Source of the DNA: Ereboglobus sp. PH5-10 | GTDB taxonomy: Bacteria; Verrucomicrobiota; Verrucomicrobiia; Opitutales; Opitutaceae | Assembly (NCBI RefSeq): GCF_029504735.1 | Contig: NZ_JAQFIP010000004.1 | Span: 124,001 to 188,000 of the forward strand | Direction: 5' to 3' | Length of the DNA stretch: 64,000 bases | Shown: in pieces, positions 52,542-62,141 of the stretch | How the letters are laid out: every line of letters begins with the position of its first letter | Numbering within the stretch: the stretch's first letter is position 1 | Made by a program: the position numbers and the translations under genes | The notes under the pieces: model-generated | What the model saw: only the letters and a program-made list of their open reading frames with translations | Databases searched by the model: none | What the model was told of the DNA's origin: nothing

Positions 52542-52662
52542 AAAAAAAGAGGGCGGCCCGCCTACCCCTAAGCGGACCGCCCATTGCTTTCTTTGTTACC
52601 CCAAATCTCCCGCTATGCGGGAGAAATCTGAACTACCTACGCAGAGTAAGACGCAGCCTCCC
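52542..52662 (-). ncRNA. Tandem RNA-like element, copy 2
   Basis: Second copy, 219 bp from the first and in the same orientation. It differs by one extra G in the left arm and one extra C in the right arm of the 3' stem (GGGCGG..., ...CCGCCC), a paired change that keeps the stem, plus G to A near the 5' end. The internal hairpin CTCCCGC-ATA-GCGGGAG and loop are identical. The spacer between the copies is AT-rich. Confidence 0.65.
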
Positions 52663-52703
52663 GCAAAATGTTTCAAAATAATCCGGCGCTTTTTCCAAAA
52701 AAC

Positions 52704-52719
52704 TCAAACACTCGTTTGA
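52704..52719. promoter_or_regulatory. Palindromic element upstream of RNA-like copy 2
   Basis: TCAAACA-CT-CGTTTGA, one mismatch in the arms relative to the copy-1 element, 42 nt before the RNA-like start on the minus strand. Confidence 0.45.
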
Positions 52720-52881
52720 ACGGCCCGACAAACCTTTTGACACAAAGAAACAGCAGCCGGTATTAATTAATTTATAATCAATTAATTACGATGCTTAATC
52801 CTTCGACTCCCATCAGCGGCTCGAATCATTTAAATGCCAATTAGTCCGCGCTCCGCGCATGAGTTTAACATAGTTTTTAAA

Positions 52882-53202
52882 CTAAAACTGAGCGTCATCG
52901 CGCCACAAAGTGAACTGATCCCCGGCTTTTTTCTTCTTCGGTCGCGGCTCCGTCCAGATGAGTATCAAGTATTCCGCCAGGTTGCGCATGCTCATGCCGG
53001 TCGAAACATCCTCCAGTTGCCTCACCACGCGGGCGCGCTCGACAAGATAGGCGCGCAATTCCCTGCCCAAAGCCTCCGCCGTCAGATAATCGTCGGGCTG
53101 CGCGGCGGCCACGCTGCGAACCTTTTGCTCCCAGTAGGATTTTTCCTCGGGGTTTGCCCGTATGTAGTCGAGAAGCTGTTGTTCGCCTTGATTCAATGCC
53201 AT
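52882..53202 (-). CDS. Small conserved-looking hypothetical protein
   Basis: 106 residues, no signal or membrane segment. Helix-rich with QGEQQLLDYIRANPEEKSYWEQKV and AEALGRELRAYLVERARV, and a basic PRPKKKK near the C-terminus. Located 73 bp after the REC-histidine kinase gene on the same strand, so it may be co-transcribed. Function unknown. Confidence 0.65.
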   Translation of the reverse strand: MALNQGEQQLLDYIRANPEEKSYWEQKVRSVAAAQPDDYLTAEALGRELRAYLVERARVVRQLEDVSTGMSMRNLAEYLILIWTEPRPKKKKAGDQFTLWRDDAQF

Positions 53203-53275
53203 GCGCGCAAACTTGCGAGGCCTTGCAACAAAAACAACCGCAAAACGGAGCGGTAATCACCGGGCGCCGCCCCGA

Positions 53276-54412
53276 TCACTCCCCCTGCCGGACAGGGCAG
53301 ACGAGCGTCGCCACGGTGCCGCCGCCCTCGCGGTCGGCCAGGGTCAAGTCGCCGCCGAGCGTGCGCAACGTGTGCCTCGCGATGCTCAGGCCCATGCCCA
53401 CGCCGACGTTTTGTTTTGTGCTCACAAAAGGCTCGAACATGTGGTCGCGGATTTCCGGCGAAATGCCCCGCCCCTGATCCTCGACGCTGATCTGAAACGC
53501 ATCCCCGCCGTGCGCCAGTTTTGCAAGGCTGGTTGCAATCGTAATCGGACGCGCACTTGCACCGTCCGCATCCGCGCCGGGCAACCCGTAACTTTCCCAT
53601 GCGTTGACCAGCAGCTTGCCCAAAACATCCTCGAACGACTCCACGTGCACATCGACCTCCAAGTCGCCCAGCGGATTCGAAACAGCCACCGGCGCGGTGA
53701 TTCCAAACGCGTCCTGATAACGCGCGATGCTGTTTCCGATGAGCGCTTGCAGGGGAACGCGGGTCGCCGGCGGACGCGTCCTCACAACAAGCTGGTTGAG
53801 TTGCTTGATAACCCCGGCGATGCGCTTCACCGCGCTCTCGACATTGGCCGCGTTGCCCTTGACGAGCTCCGGCTTGTTATACTGGAGCTTCATCAAATCG
53901 ACGTAGCCGAGCACCACGGCGAGCATGTTGTTCAGATTGTGCGCGATGCCCTGCGTAACCGCGCCGATCAACGCCGCGCGCCGCGCCTCGGCCAGGCGCT
54001 TTTGCAAATCAGCCATCTCGCGGTTTATGCTGATGAGGCGCAGTTGGGTGCGCACGCGCGCCACCATCTCGTCGAGGTCAACCGGCTTTGTGATGTAATC
54101 GACCGCGCCCATCGAAAGCCCCTCGATCTTGTGTTCGCGCGCGCCGCGCGCCGTGACAAAAATAACGGGGATGGCGCGCGTGCCCTCCGCCGCCTGCAAG
54201 CGCCGGCAGACCTCGATGCCGTCCATGTCGGGCATCATGACATCGAGCAAAATCAACGAAGGTCGCGCCCGCGCCACCACATCAAGCGCCTCCTGCCCGG
54301 AATGGGCGGTCGCCACCTGCAGCCCCTCGCGCTCGAGCTTGCGCTTGAGCAGCTGGACGTTGACCGGCTGGTCGTCGACAACGAGGATTTTTTCACGGGT
54401 AAAAGAATTCAT
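53276..54412 (-). CDS. REC-histidine kinase hybrid (two-component signalling)
   Basis: 378 residues. An N-terminal receiver (1-120: ILVVDDQPVN, LILLDVMMPD with Asp57 as phosphoacceptor, VDYITKP) is followed by a coiled linker and a histidine-kinase domain. The H box is GIAHNLNNMLAVV (His158), and the ATPase has GKLLVNAWESYG, DQGRGISPEI and VGVGMGLSIARHTL. It has no membrane or sensing domain, so it is a soluble response-regulator kinase. Its ATG overlaps the methyltransferase stop (ATGA). No output partner is seen here. Confidence 0.93.
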   Translation of the reverse strand: MNSFTREKILVVDDQPVNVQLLKRKLEREGLQVATAHSGQEALDVVARARPSLILLDVMMPDMDGIEVCRRLQAAEGTRAIPVIFVTARGAREHKIEGLSMGAVDYITKPVDLDEMVARVRTQLRLISINREMADLQKRLAEARRAALIGAVTQGIAHNLNNMLAVVLGYVDLMKLQYNKPELVKGNAANVESAVKRIAGVIKQLNQLVVRTRPPATRVPLQALIGNSIARYQDAFGITAPVAVSNPLGDLEVDVHVESFEDVLGKLLVNAWESYGLPGADADGASARPITIATSLAKLAHGGDAFQISVEDQGRGISPEIRDHMFEPFVSTKQNVGVGMGLSIARHTLRTLGGDLTLADREGGGTVATLVCPVRQGE

Positions 54413-55158
54413 GCGCTGGAAGGTTTCGGGTTTTCCCGCGCGCCGTGCATCCAGAATGCCTGGCGGACGGGAAAGTAGGTTCGATGCTCAAATTGACTCC
54501 AACCGGCGCGGCGCGCGAGTTCGCAAATTTCGTTTTCCGTGAACGCGCGGCGCACCGACAGGCGCGAATCGTATTTCATCATGGCGCGCCGATAAACCGT
54601 CGCCGTGAGCAGCCAGATCGCAAAACGCCCCTTCCAGCAACGCAGCAAGTCGGAGACAAGCACGCTCCCCCGCGACGCTTCGCGGCAAAGCCGGAGCACG
54701 CGCACGGCGTCGTCCTCGCTGAAATGGTGCAACGCCTGGGAACAGATCACGACATCATAGGCGCCGCCGCCGGGCTCGAACTTTAATATGTCGGCCTCGA
54801 TGTAGTTGATTTCTGGATACGCCGTGCTTCGCTTGCGGGCGATGCCGATTGTGAGCGGGTTAAAGTCCACCGCGTCGATCCGCACCTTGATGCCTTGCGC
54901 CCGCGCCCAATCGGCAATCATGCGCGGAATATCGCCCGAAGCCGTGGCGAGATCGAGAATGCGGTATTGGGTTTCAGGCGCGGAAAGATTTTCGGATTTG
55001 CGAATCCAGAGCGGAAGGAACTGCTGGATGATTTCGTGCCCGCCAAACCTCGCGTTCAGGCTTTCAAGATCGTCGAGGTCTTTTTCGAGCGCGGTCGCAT
55101 CGCCGCTCTGCGTGACGTCCATCAACTCGGGAATGTCTGGCGAAAAAAAGCGGCGCAT
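54409..55158 (-). CDS. Class I SAM-dependent methyltransferase
   Basis: 249 residues. Rossmann-type SAM site YRILDLATASGDIPRMIADW, then IDAVDFNPLTIGIARKR and YDVVICSQALHHFSEDD, as in UbiE-like small-molecule methyltransferases. The start ATG at 55158 begins MRRFFSPDIPELMD. A 4-bp overlap with the downstream REC-kinase suggests translational coupling. Substrate unknown; the helical N-terminus is reminiscent of methyltransferases found in polyketide or aromatic-lipid loci, but none is seen nearby. Confidence 0.88.
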   Translation of the reverse strand: MRRFFSPDIPELMDVTQSGDATALEKDLDDLESLNARFGGHEIIQQFLPLWIRKSENLSAPETQYRILDLATASGDIPRMIADWARAQGIKVRIDAVDFNPLTIGIARKRSTAYPEINYIEADILKFEPGGGAYDVVICSQALHHFSEDDAVRVLRLCREASRGSVLVSDLLRCWKGRFAIWLLTATVYRRAMMKYDSRLSVRRAFTENEICELARRAGWSQFEHRTYFPVRQAFWMHGARENPKPSSA

Positions 55159-55422
55159 GGATTCGTCTTCGTTTTTTTCAACGCGCCAACTTGGGATATT
55201 CGCGTATTTGAGCCGACGTATAAACACGCCCGGCCTCGCTGTCACGAAGTCCGGCTTCGATCCGTTCCCTCACTTCCCTCTCTTCAATCGACAGATCGCG
55301 TGTCGGAACGGCGGTTTGGCAAACTGCCGCTTTTGCTCGAAGCTTACTGCCGGGCGCGACTTCGTCGCGTCGGGCGACCTGGAGATCGCCCCTCCGCGCG
55401 CACGCATTTTTTGCACGGCCTG
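55159..55422. other. Spacer between folD and the methyltransferase gene
   Basis: 264 bp with no convincing ORF. It contains small stems, for example GGGCGA and TCGCCC around 55372-55391 and the CGCGACTTCGTCGCG repeat at 55359-55373. Possibly a degenerate repeat. Confidence 0.35.
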
Positions 55423-56298
55423 TCATTTCTTCTGCGACAGCCTCCATGCTTTCACGGTGTTGCTCATGAGCATTGCGACGGTCATCGGGCCGACGCCGCC
55501 GGGCACGGGCGTGATCTGGCTGCACAGCGGCGCGACGCTCGCGAAGGCAACGTCGCCGGTGAGCCGGTAGCCGGTTTTTTTCGTGGCGTCGGGAACGCGG
55601 TTGATGCCCACGTCGATCACCACGGCGCCGGGCTTGACCATGTCGGCGGTGACGAACTCCGCGCGGCCAATCGCCGCGATGAGCACGTCGGCCTGGCGCG
55701 TGATTTCGGGAAGGTTCGCCGTCTGCGAATGGCAAATGGTGACGGTGCCGTTGGCGCCGGCTTTTTTCTGGAGGGCGAGAAGCGCGACGGGTTTGCCGAC
55801 AATGAGCGAGCGGCCGAGCACAACGACGTGCCTGCCCTTCAGGTCCACGCCGGAGCGCGCGAGCATTTCCATAATGCCGGCGGGCGTGCAGGCCACAAAG
55901 CCGGTGGGGTCCTCCTGCGCGACTTTGCCGAGGTTGATGGTGTTAAAACCATCGACATCCTTCTCGGGCGAAACGCGCCGGAACACCGCGACCTCGTCGA
56001 TGTGCCCGGGAAGCGGCGATTGCACAAGAATGCCATCGACTTCCGGATCGGCGTTGAGCTGGTCGATCAGCGCGAAAAGCTCGTCCTGAGAAATGGTGAC
56101 CGGCGGCAAAATCACGCGGCTGGTGATTCCTATTTCGGCGGATGTCTTTTCCTTTTTGCGCACATAGGAGATCGACGCGGGATCGTCGCCCACGCGCACG
56201 AGCGCGATGCAGGGTTTGCGTCCGTCGATGGCGAACACCTCGGCCTTGAGTTCGGCGATGATGGTTTGAGCGATTTGGTTTCCGTCGATCAGTTTCAT
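55423..56298 (-). CDS. folD: Bifunctional methylene-THF dehydrogenase / methenyl-THF cyclohydrolase
   Basis: 291 residues. FolD interconverts methylene-, methenyl- and formyl-tetrahydrofolate. Conserved segments are [15 protein letters not shown] (Tyr45 and Lys49 in the folate site), [30 protein letters not shown] (NADP-binding) and [19 protein letters not shown]. Complete and typical in length. Confidence 0.95.
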   Translation of the reverse strand: MKLIDGNQIAQTIIAELKAEVFAIDGRKPCIALVRVGDDPASISYVRKKEKTSAEIGITSRVILPPVTISQDELFALIDQLNADPEVDGILVQSPLPGHIDEVAVFRRVSPEKDVDGFNTINLGKVAQEDPTGFVACTPAGIMEMLARSGVDLKGRHVVVLGRSLIVGKPVALLALQKKAGANGTVTICHSQTANLPEITRQADVLIAAIGRAEFVTADMVKPGAVVIDVGINRVPDATKKTGYRLTGDVAFASVAPLCSQITPVPGGVGPMTVAMLMSNTVKAWRLSQKK

Positions 56299-56411
56299 AA
56301 AATTTTGGATTTTCGATTTTCAATTTTGGATTGGGGGCGTTCCCGCGCCATTGGATTTTCCCCGGACGCTGGCGCGATCCGAAATCGAAAATCCGGAACC
56401 CAAGATTTCCT
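56299..56411. repeat. Heptamer-bounded interspersed repeat, copy F (degenerate)
   Basis: TTTTGGA/TTTTCGA units at 56304-56332 and inverted units at 56378-56392, with altered inner stems. It fills the spacer between folD and the SH3-like gene. Confidence 0.7.
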
Positions 56412-57409
56412 CACTTTGCCTGCAGCGTCTCGGCCTTGATCACAATATCCTGGGTGTTGGGAACGCCCGCGATGGAGCCGTTCACAACCACGGTGCGCCC
56501 GATGTAGGTTTCAAATTGCTCGGTCACGACGATCTTGCTCAGGTCGAGGTAGGCGAGGCGCGTGCCGTCCGCGGCGGTGAGTTGAAACTCATACGGGCGG
56601 CGAGGCATGAAGGCGCGGCGTGTCGACGCAAAAGTGCCCTCAAACGTGCGCGGCACCGCGGCGCTGCCGGCATCGGCCGGCTTGGCCTCGTAAGTGCGCC
56701 CGCCGCCCATCGGCGTGGGCGCGGTCGTGGATGCGGTTGTCGTCGTGGTTGCCGCGCCGGAACGGGTTTGTTGTTGCGGCAATTGAGCGCCGCCCTGCGT
56801 GGAAACGGAAAGCGGACGCTGATCCTTGGGCGCGGCGGTCTGGTGCGGCGCGTAGGGAACGGTCCCGGCTTGTTGCACGCCTTGCGTCTCCGCGGGCGCG
56901 GGCGAGGGCGGAGCGGCTGGCGGCGGCGTTGTTTCCGGCGCGGGCGCGGGCACCGCCGGTGCGGTTGCGGGAGGCGTGGGCGCGTCTGTGTTAATGTAGC
57001 CGGTCGATTTTTTGATGATGTGCATCTGCACCCATTTGCCTTGGATGCCGCGCAATTCCGTGATGTCGCCCGCGGCCATCGTGCCGAGGGACGCGGCATC
57101 GAGCTTGGGCTCGGCGCGCAATGTGACGCCGGGTTTCACGTCGAGCTCCTTGTTCAGCTCGCTGTCGCGCACCCACACATCGAGCGCGGCGGTGATGGAG
57201 ATCGCCTGCCAGCCTTCGGGCAGGGCGACCGCGGAGGCCGCGGTGGCGGGCGAGGGCTCGTCGCCGGCTTTCAGGGTGAGCATAACCGGCGCGGCATAAT
57301 CGGGGCTGGCATGGACGGGCGTGTCGCCGGCAAGCGGCGCGGCATTGAGCGCGGCGGCAAACGCCGCGCATAGTGCGGGGATGAAGACGAGGCGCGTGAT
57401 GTGTTTCAT
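56411..57409 (-). CDS. Secreted SH3-like protein with proline-rich linker
   Basis: 332 residues. Signal peptide (ALCAAFAAALNA), then a bacterial SH3-like domain (about 25-145, with VTLRAEPKLDAASLGTMAAGD, KWVQMHIIKKSTGYI), a ~120-residue Pro/Ala/Thr-rich linker and a C-terminal OB-like beta domain (GTFASTRRAFMPRRPYEFQL, ETYIGRTVVVNGSIAGVPN). It probably acts in the periplasm. The ATG overlaps the stop of the pseudouridine synthase gene by 4 bp. Confidence 0.82.
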   Translation of the reverse strand: MKHITRLVFIPALCAAFAAALNAAPLAGDTPVHASPDYAAPVMLTLKAGDEPSPATAASAVALPEGWQAISITAALDVWVRDSELNKELDVKPGVTLRAEPKLDAASLGTMAAGDITELRGIQGKWVQMHIIKKSTGYINTDAPTPPATAPAVPAPAPETTPPPAAPPSPAPAETQGVQQAGTVPYAPHQTAAPKDQRPLSVSTQGGAQLPQQQTRSGAATTTTTASTTAPTPMGGGRTYEAKPADAGSAAVPRTFEGTFASTRRAFMPRRPYEFQLTAADGTRLAYLDLSKIVVTEQFETYIGRTVVVNGSIAGVPNTQDIVIKAETLQAK

Positions 57410-58215
57410 TGTTTTTTACTCCTTGAAGGCCGGTTTTTGAGGGGCGTTTTTTTGCTTTTTTCCGCGGCGGGCGCGGGAATCTTGAAAAGTTTTTCGATTT
57501 CGCGCGGCGTGAGCGGCTTGACCGCGCGCACCGGAATTCCCTTCAGCGGAAACGCGCCGATTTGATAGCGTTTGAGACGTTTCACGTCGAAGCCGAGCGT
57601 GGAAAAGAGGAGGCGGATTTCGCGTTTTTTTCCGTGGTGCATCTGCACGTCGAGCTGCGCGGAATCCCCGGCGGAGTTGGGCGCGAGAAACCGGACGCGC
57701 TCGACCTTGAGCCGCTCACCCTCGTAAACGATGCCCTTGGTGAGCAGATTTTTTTTCGCGGCGGGAAAAGGTTTTTTGAGCAACACGAGGTAGTGCTTCA
57801 CGACCACGTTGCTCGGATGCATGAGCCGGTGCGCGAGGTCCCCGTCGGTGGTGAGGATGACAAGCCCCTCGCTGTCCTTGTCGAGACGGCCCGCGCAGAA
57901 AAAGCGGTGCTTGGAAAACTCGCGCGGAAGCACGGTGAATATCGTGTCGGCGTCGTGCGGGTCGTAGTTGGAGCAGATGAGGCCGCGCGGCTTGTGCACG
58001 GCGAGCGTGACGCGCGGCGAGGCGGCGACGCGGATGGTCGAGCCGGAGACGGTGACTTTGTCCACGCCGGGCGTGATGCGCTGGCCGATGGTGGCGCAGG
58101 CGCCGTTGACCCACACTTCGCCCTCGCGAATGAGCGTTTCCGCGGCGCGCCGCGAACACACGCCGGCATCGGCGATGTATTTCTGGATGCGTATGGTCTC
58201 GGTGGCGTCGCTCAT
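57406..58215 (-). CDS. RluB/RsuA-type 16S/23S rRNA pseudouridine synthase
   Basis: 269 residues. N-terminal S4 RNA-binding domain (IQKYIADAGVCSRRAAETLIREGEVWVNG) followed by the catalytic domain with GRLDKDSEGLVILTTDG (the Asp in the GRLD motif), KHYLV and HHGKKREIRLLF. The family (RsuA, RluB, RluE/F) modifies one uridine in rRNA; the exact target cannot be told. The C-terminal tail is basic (KSKKTPLKNRPSRSKKQ). ATG at 58215 begins MSDATETIRIQ. Confidence 0.92.
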   Translation of the reverse strand: MSDATETIRIQKYIADAGVCSRRAAETLIREGEVWVNGACATIGQRITPGVDKVTVSGSTIRVAASPRVTLAVHKPRGLICSNYDPHDADTIFTVLPREFSKHRFFCAGRLDKDSEGLVILTTDGDLAHRLMHPSNVVVKHYLVLLKKPFPAAKKNLLTKGIVYEGERLKVERVRFLAPNSAGDSAQLDVQMHHGKKREIRLLFSTLGFDVKRLKRYQIGAFPLKGIPVRAVKPLTPREIEKLFKIPAPAAEKSKKTPLKNRPSRSKKQ

Positions 58216-58285
58216 ATCTTGGTGCAAGGCCGCATTGCGACGCAATTTGACGGGCGACGCAAGCCCTTGCACATTTCGCGCGTCA

Positions 58286-60235
58286 TTATTGCCCCAGCAG
58301 ATTTTCCCTCAAAAACAGAATCGTTGTCAGGAACTGGTAGTCGATGTTGGCCTTTTTCTTGAAGCCGTGGCCCTCGTCATTGGCCATGAGATACCAGACT
58401 TGGTTGCCCTGGGCGCGGAGCGCGGCAAGAACTTGCTCCGCCTCGGAGGCGGGCACGCGCGGATCGTTTTTGCCCTGCACGATGAGCATGGGCTTTTTGA
58501 TTTTCGAGATGCTCGTGGTGGGCGAAACTTGCTCAAGGAACGCATGCATCCTTGGGTCGCGCTCGTCGCCGTATTCGGCGCGGCGCAGATCGCGGCGGTA
58601 GTCCTGTGTGTTTTTCAGGAATGTGAGGAAGTTCGAAATGCCCACGACATCGATGCCGCAGCGCATGCGGTCGCCGTAGTGAATCATCGTCGAGAGCGAC
58701 ATGAACCCGCCGTAACTGCCGCCGGTCACGGCCATGCGCCCGGCGTCGAGGCGCGAGTCGGCCTTGAGCGCGTCGAGCAGCGCGCCGATGTCCTTCACCG
58801 AGTCCGCGCGCTTGTAACCGTTGTCGAGCGAAACAAAGGTCTTCCCGTAGCCGCTCGACCCGCGGACGTTTGGATACACGATGGCGATGCCGAGCTCGTT
58901 GAGATAATAATTGTTCTGCGCCAGGAAGCGCGGACGAAACTGCGACTCGGGGCCGCCGTGGATGTTGATGAGCACGGGACGCGGGCCGGGAAACTTTTTT
59001 GAGTCGGGCAGGTAGAGAAACGCCGAGATTTCAAGCCCGTCAAAACTCTTGAACGAAATCAGCCGCGGCTCGACAAACGCGCCCGCGTCCAAGCCGCCCG
59101 TCTCGCTTTCCGTCCAGCGCTCAAGCGCGCCGGTCGCGAGGTTGATCGAATAGGTGTCGGCGGGACTGCGCGCGGAGGTGAGCGTGAACGCAAAATCGAC
59201 GCCATTCGCATGCCACTCCATCGAGCCGATTACTCCCGCGGGAATTCGCGGCGCGGGCAGCTCGCGGCCTGTTTCCAAATCGAGAAAATGCAGCGTGCTC
59301 ACACCGGCCTCGTTGACCGCGTAGGCGAGCTTTTTGCCGTCGGGCGTTTGCTCGAACCTCTCAACATCCCAACGCAGCCCCCGCGTGAGCGGCGTGATCG
59401 CGCGCGTGGCGAGATCGTAGCGCACAAGCGTCATGAACTCCGAGCCGGTGTCGGTGATTGCAATGATCGACTTTCCATCGCGCGCGAATTGCGCGCCCGC
59501 CCAGGAAGCCCTCGCGACGCCTTCGCCGGCGGGCGTGACGAGTTCCATTTTCCCACTGGCAACATCGACCACGTAGTAGCGGCTTTCGTTGATCGAAATA
59601 TATTCGCGCACGAGCAGCCATTTGTCGTCAAACGACCATCCGCCCGCGCGCCATCCCCCGCCCTTCATTTGCGCGAGCATGCGATCCGTGCGCGCGGGAT
59701 CGGCGGGGTCCATGATGTAAACGTCATTGTCGGCGCCATTGCGGCGCGTGGAGGTGTAGGCGATGCGGTCGCCACGGTGCGACCAGACGCCGCCGCCGTT
59801 GCGCGATTTGCCGTCGGTCAAAAGCGTGATGCGCCCGTCGGAATCATAACGATAAAGCTGATAAAATTCACCGCCGCCCCTGTCCTGGCTGAAAAGGATG
59901 TAGTCGCCCGTTTTCGGATGATACGAAGCGCCGGCCACCGGCTCGGAAAGAAAGGTGAGCTGCTTGCGCTGGCCGAGCGGGTTGCGCACGAGGTGCAGTT
60001 GCGCGGACTCGGCAAAGCGCGTGGTGACGAGCAACTCGCGCCGCACCGGATGCCAGCCGTTGAACACGGCCGAGCGAAACTCCAGATACCGCGAAACATC
60101 CCTCCTTAACTCGGACGGGATCGCCGGAATGCCATCGGCAACAAGATTCGCGGGCACTCGCGCGACCAGCGGCAAGCCCGCAAACACCGGCAAAAGGACA
60201 AGGGCAAGGACAACGGCAAAGAAAGGTTTTTTCAT
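58286..60235 (-). CDS. S9 family prolyl oligopeptidase-like peptidase
   Basis: 649 residues. A signal peptide (MKKPFFAVVLALVLLPVFAGL) precedes a ~350-residue beta-propeller (YHPKTGDYILFSQDRGGG, GVWSHRGDRIAYTSTRR) and an alpha/beta-hydrolase. The catalytic Ser is in GGSYGGFMS, the oxyanion region has HGGPESQFRP and the catalytic His in DEGHGF. The Asp is in GKNDPRVP. An exported peptidase of the dipeptidyl-peptidase IV / S9C type. Confidence 0.93.
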   Translation of the reverse strand: MKKPFFAVVLALVLLPVFAGLPLVARVPANLVADGIPAIPSELRRDVSRYLEFRSAVFNGWHPVRRELLVTTRFAESAQLHLVRNPLGQRKQLTFLSEPVAGASYHPKTGDYILFSQDRGGGEFYQLYRYDSDGRITLLTDGKSRNGGGVWSHRGDRIAYTSTRRNGADNDVYIMDPADPARTDRMLAQMKGGGWRAGGWSFDDKWLLVREYISINESRYYVVDVASGKMELVTPAGEGVARASWAGAQFARDGKSIIAITDTGSEFMTLVRYDLATRAITPLTRGLRWDVERFEQTPDGKKLAYAVNEAGVSTLHFLDLETGRELPAPRIPAGVIGSMEWHANGVDFAFTLTSARSPADTYSINLATGALERWTESETGGLDAGAFVEPRLISFKSFDGLEISAFLYLPDSKKFPGPRPVLINIHGGPESQFRPRFLAQNNYYLNELGIAIVYPNVRGSSGYGKTFVSLDNGYKRADSVKDIGALLDALKADSRLDAGRMAVTGGSYGGFMSLSTMIHYGDRMRCGIDVVGISNFLTFLKNTQDYRRDLRRAEYGDERDPRMHAFLEQVSPTTSISKIKKPMLIVQGKNDPRVPASEAEQVLAALRAQGNQVWYLMANDEGHGFKKKANIDYQFLTTILFLRENLLGQ

Positions 60236-60354
60236 GCGCAAATGTTGGCCGTCCAAAAAGCGGCGTGGCAACGGAAAAGGCGGATGAATACAGAATACAG
60301 GAGTCGGACGTCGAAACGAAGAAGATGCCCGCGACGCGGATGTTACCCGCAAGA

Positions 60355-60951
60355 CTAGTCCGCGCCGCGCCAAGTGAACGCATGGCACAACGCCACGCCC
60401 GCGGCATCGGCTTCGTCGTAGGCGAGCTGACGCCCGTGGCCGAGCATGCCCATGACGGTGCGCGCCATTTGCTCCTTGCTCGCGCGGCCCGCGCCGACAA
60501 CGGCCTGCTTTACGCGCAACGGCGGATATTCAAAAATCGGCAGCTCGTGCAATGCCGCCGCGGCGATTGCCGCGCCGCGCGCCGCGCCGAGGATTTGCGC
60601 GGTCTGGAAATTCTGCACGTAGATTGTCTGCTCAAGCGCGACATGACGCACCGGCACGGTCGATTCGGTTATGAATGAGGTTACCGCGCGGTGAATCTCG
60701 GCGAGCGCGACGGGCATTGGCAGTTTTGACTTCACCGTGACCGTCCGGCAGCGCAGGAGCACGGGCGCGCATTTGGGCGCAAACTCAATCAACGCGAGGC
60801 CGGTGCCGCGCAAACTTGGGTCGATGCCGAGGATGCATCCGGCATAGGGCGCGCGAGTAAGCGCAAAATCACCGCGCGTAACCTCGTCCGTCGGGGAAAG
60901 TTTCCCCGACAGCTTTGCCGCCCACATTTGCCTGACTGTCATGCGCGCCAT
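60355..60951 (-). CDS. ruvC: Holliday junction resolvase RuvC
   Basis: 198 residues. The RNase-H-like fold has an Asp in GIDPSLRGTGLAL, a Glu in VALEQTIYVQN and Asp residues in YDEADAAGVALCHA. RuvC cleaves Holliday junctions. RuvA and RuvB are not in the window. N-terminal ~38 residues precede the catalytic strand and vary; ATG at 60951 is the chosen start. Confidence 0.92.
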   Translation of the reverse strand: MARMTVRQMWAAKLSGKLSPTDEVTRGDFALTRAPYAGCILGIDPSLRGTGLALIEFAPKCAPVLLRCRTVTVKSKLPMPVALAEIHRAVTSFITESTVPVRHVALEQTIYVQNFQTAQILGAARGAAIAAAALHELPIFEYPPLRVKQAVVGAGRASKEQMARTVMGMLGHGRQLAYDEADAAGVALCHAFTWRGAD

Positions 60952-61151
60952 GATTGGGAAAACAAAACCACCATCTGGCGCAAACTGCCAAGTCCGCATT
61001 TTAACGAACAACGCGCGAAATCCTTAATCACGGCCGGTTGCCACCCACTTGCCCAAGAGCATGGGCAACAAAATCAAGAAGCTCCCGTAGCAGTCGCAAA
61101 GCAGAGAGACCGCCTAAATATCCACTTCACCCGGTTTGTTCCTGGCAATGC

Positions 61152-62141
61152 TCACAAAGCCCCCGGGGCACCCTGCTGTTTCTGCAAAGCTCGAAGCGCC
61201 TTGTAGCCCATGCAGAGGCAGACGACGGCGACGATGTGGAAAATAATTCCCACCATGGATTCCGCGCCGGTCAGTGCGACCAGCAGAAGCGTGTCGAGCG
61301 TGAGCGCGATGATCCCAACAATGAATGCCCACGCCTGATGTTTCGCCGCGGCGTAACCCAGGCCGACGAGACAACCGACCGCGCTGATAGTGGTAATCGC
61401 ACCCGCAGTCGTGCCAAGCGCGCCAAATTGCAGGCCGATGGCGTAGATCAATTCGGTGATCCCAAGCCCGATCGCAAAGCGCCATGTCGCCTCCGTGTGC
61501 GCGAGCAAAACATTTATGCCCGACAACCCCGCAACCCAATACAACCAATGCGCGCCCGATTTGATTTTTTTCAACAACTCCGCATCGAATGGCGCGAGGT
61601 CGGGTTGCGGAATAGGAGGCGGTGAGGTTGCAACATCAGACTCCATGGGCACTCCGGATGCCGCAGCCGGCGCAGTTGACACCTGGTTCTTTTGAATGGC
61701 GTCGATGAGAGCCGCACGGAATGAGTCAAAGTCCAAATCGCCCGCGGTTGGATGCGTGAGATCGAACAACAGCGCGCCATGCTCGTCCTTGAATGTCTCC
61801 ACATCGCGCACTTTTAGCGCTTGAAAAAACGCGAGAACAAAAGGGACGGCGAGTGCCAGCGCCACCACCAAAATCCATGTCGGATTCACGGAAAAAATCA
61901 CATTCACGTTCACGCCGATGACTGCAATCAGGAGCAGCACCGAGGCGCTTCCTTTCAGCACCTTGGGGCTTCGTCCCTTGACGCGCATTGAAGGGAGCGA
62001 CACCCGGACAAGTTCGATCGTTGTCGCGGATTTCTTTTTGTCGTTTGTGAATGTCTCAACAGTGAGCGTGCCGTCCCTGAGTTCGAAGATTCTGTGTGAG
62101 CCAAAGAAAGGGGGTTCAGTATAAATGGAAGATGCGGACAT
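61152..62141 (-). CDS. Multi-spanning membrane protein, unknown function
   Basis: 329 residues. The N-terminal ~50 residues look like a short beta domain ([19 protein letters not shown]), then a hairpin of two hydrophobic helices (about 69-105), a soluble region with a Pro-rich stretch ([12 protein letters not shown]), and about four to five helices near the C-terminus. No motif recognised. It sits between ruvC and leuS. Confidence 0.75.
   Translation of the reverse strand: MSASSIYTEPPFFGSHRIFELRDGTLTVETFTNDKKKSATTIELVRVSLPSMRVKGRSPKVLKGSASVLLLIAVIGVNVNVIFSVNPTWILVVALALAVPFVLAFFQALKVRDVETFKDEHGALLFDLTHPTAGDLDFDSFRAALIDAIQKNQVSTAPAAASGVPMESDVATSPPPIPQPDLAPFDAELLKKIKSGAHWLYWVAGLSGINVLLAHTEATWRFAIGLGITELIYAIGLQFGALGTTAGAITTISAVGCLVGLGYAAAKHQAWAFIVGIIALTLDTLLLVALTGAESMVGIIFHIVAVVCLCMGYKALRALQKQQGAPGAL

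Noticed and set aside
52324-52662. CRISPR array
   Set aside because: Only two units, each ~120 nt with internal hairpins and a terminator; no short repeats with unique spacers.
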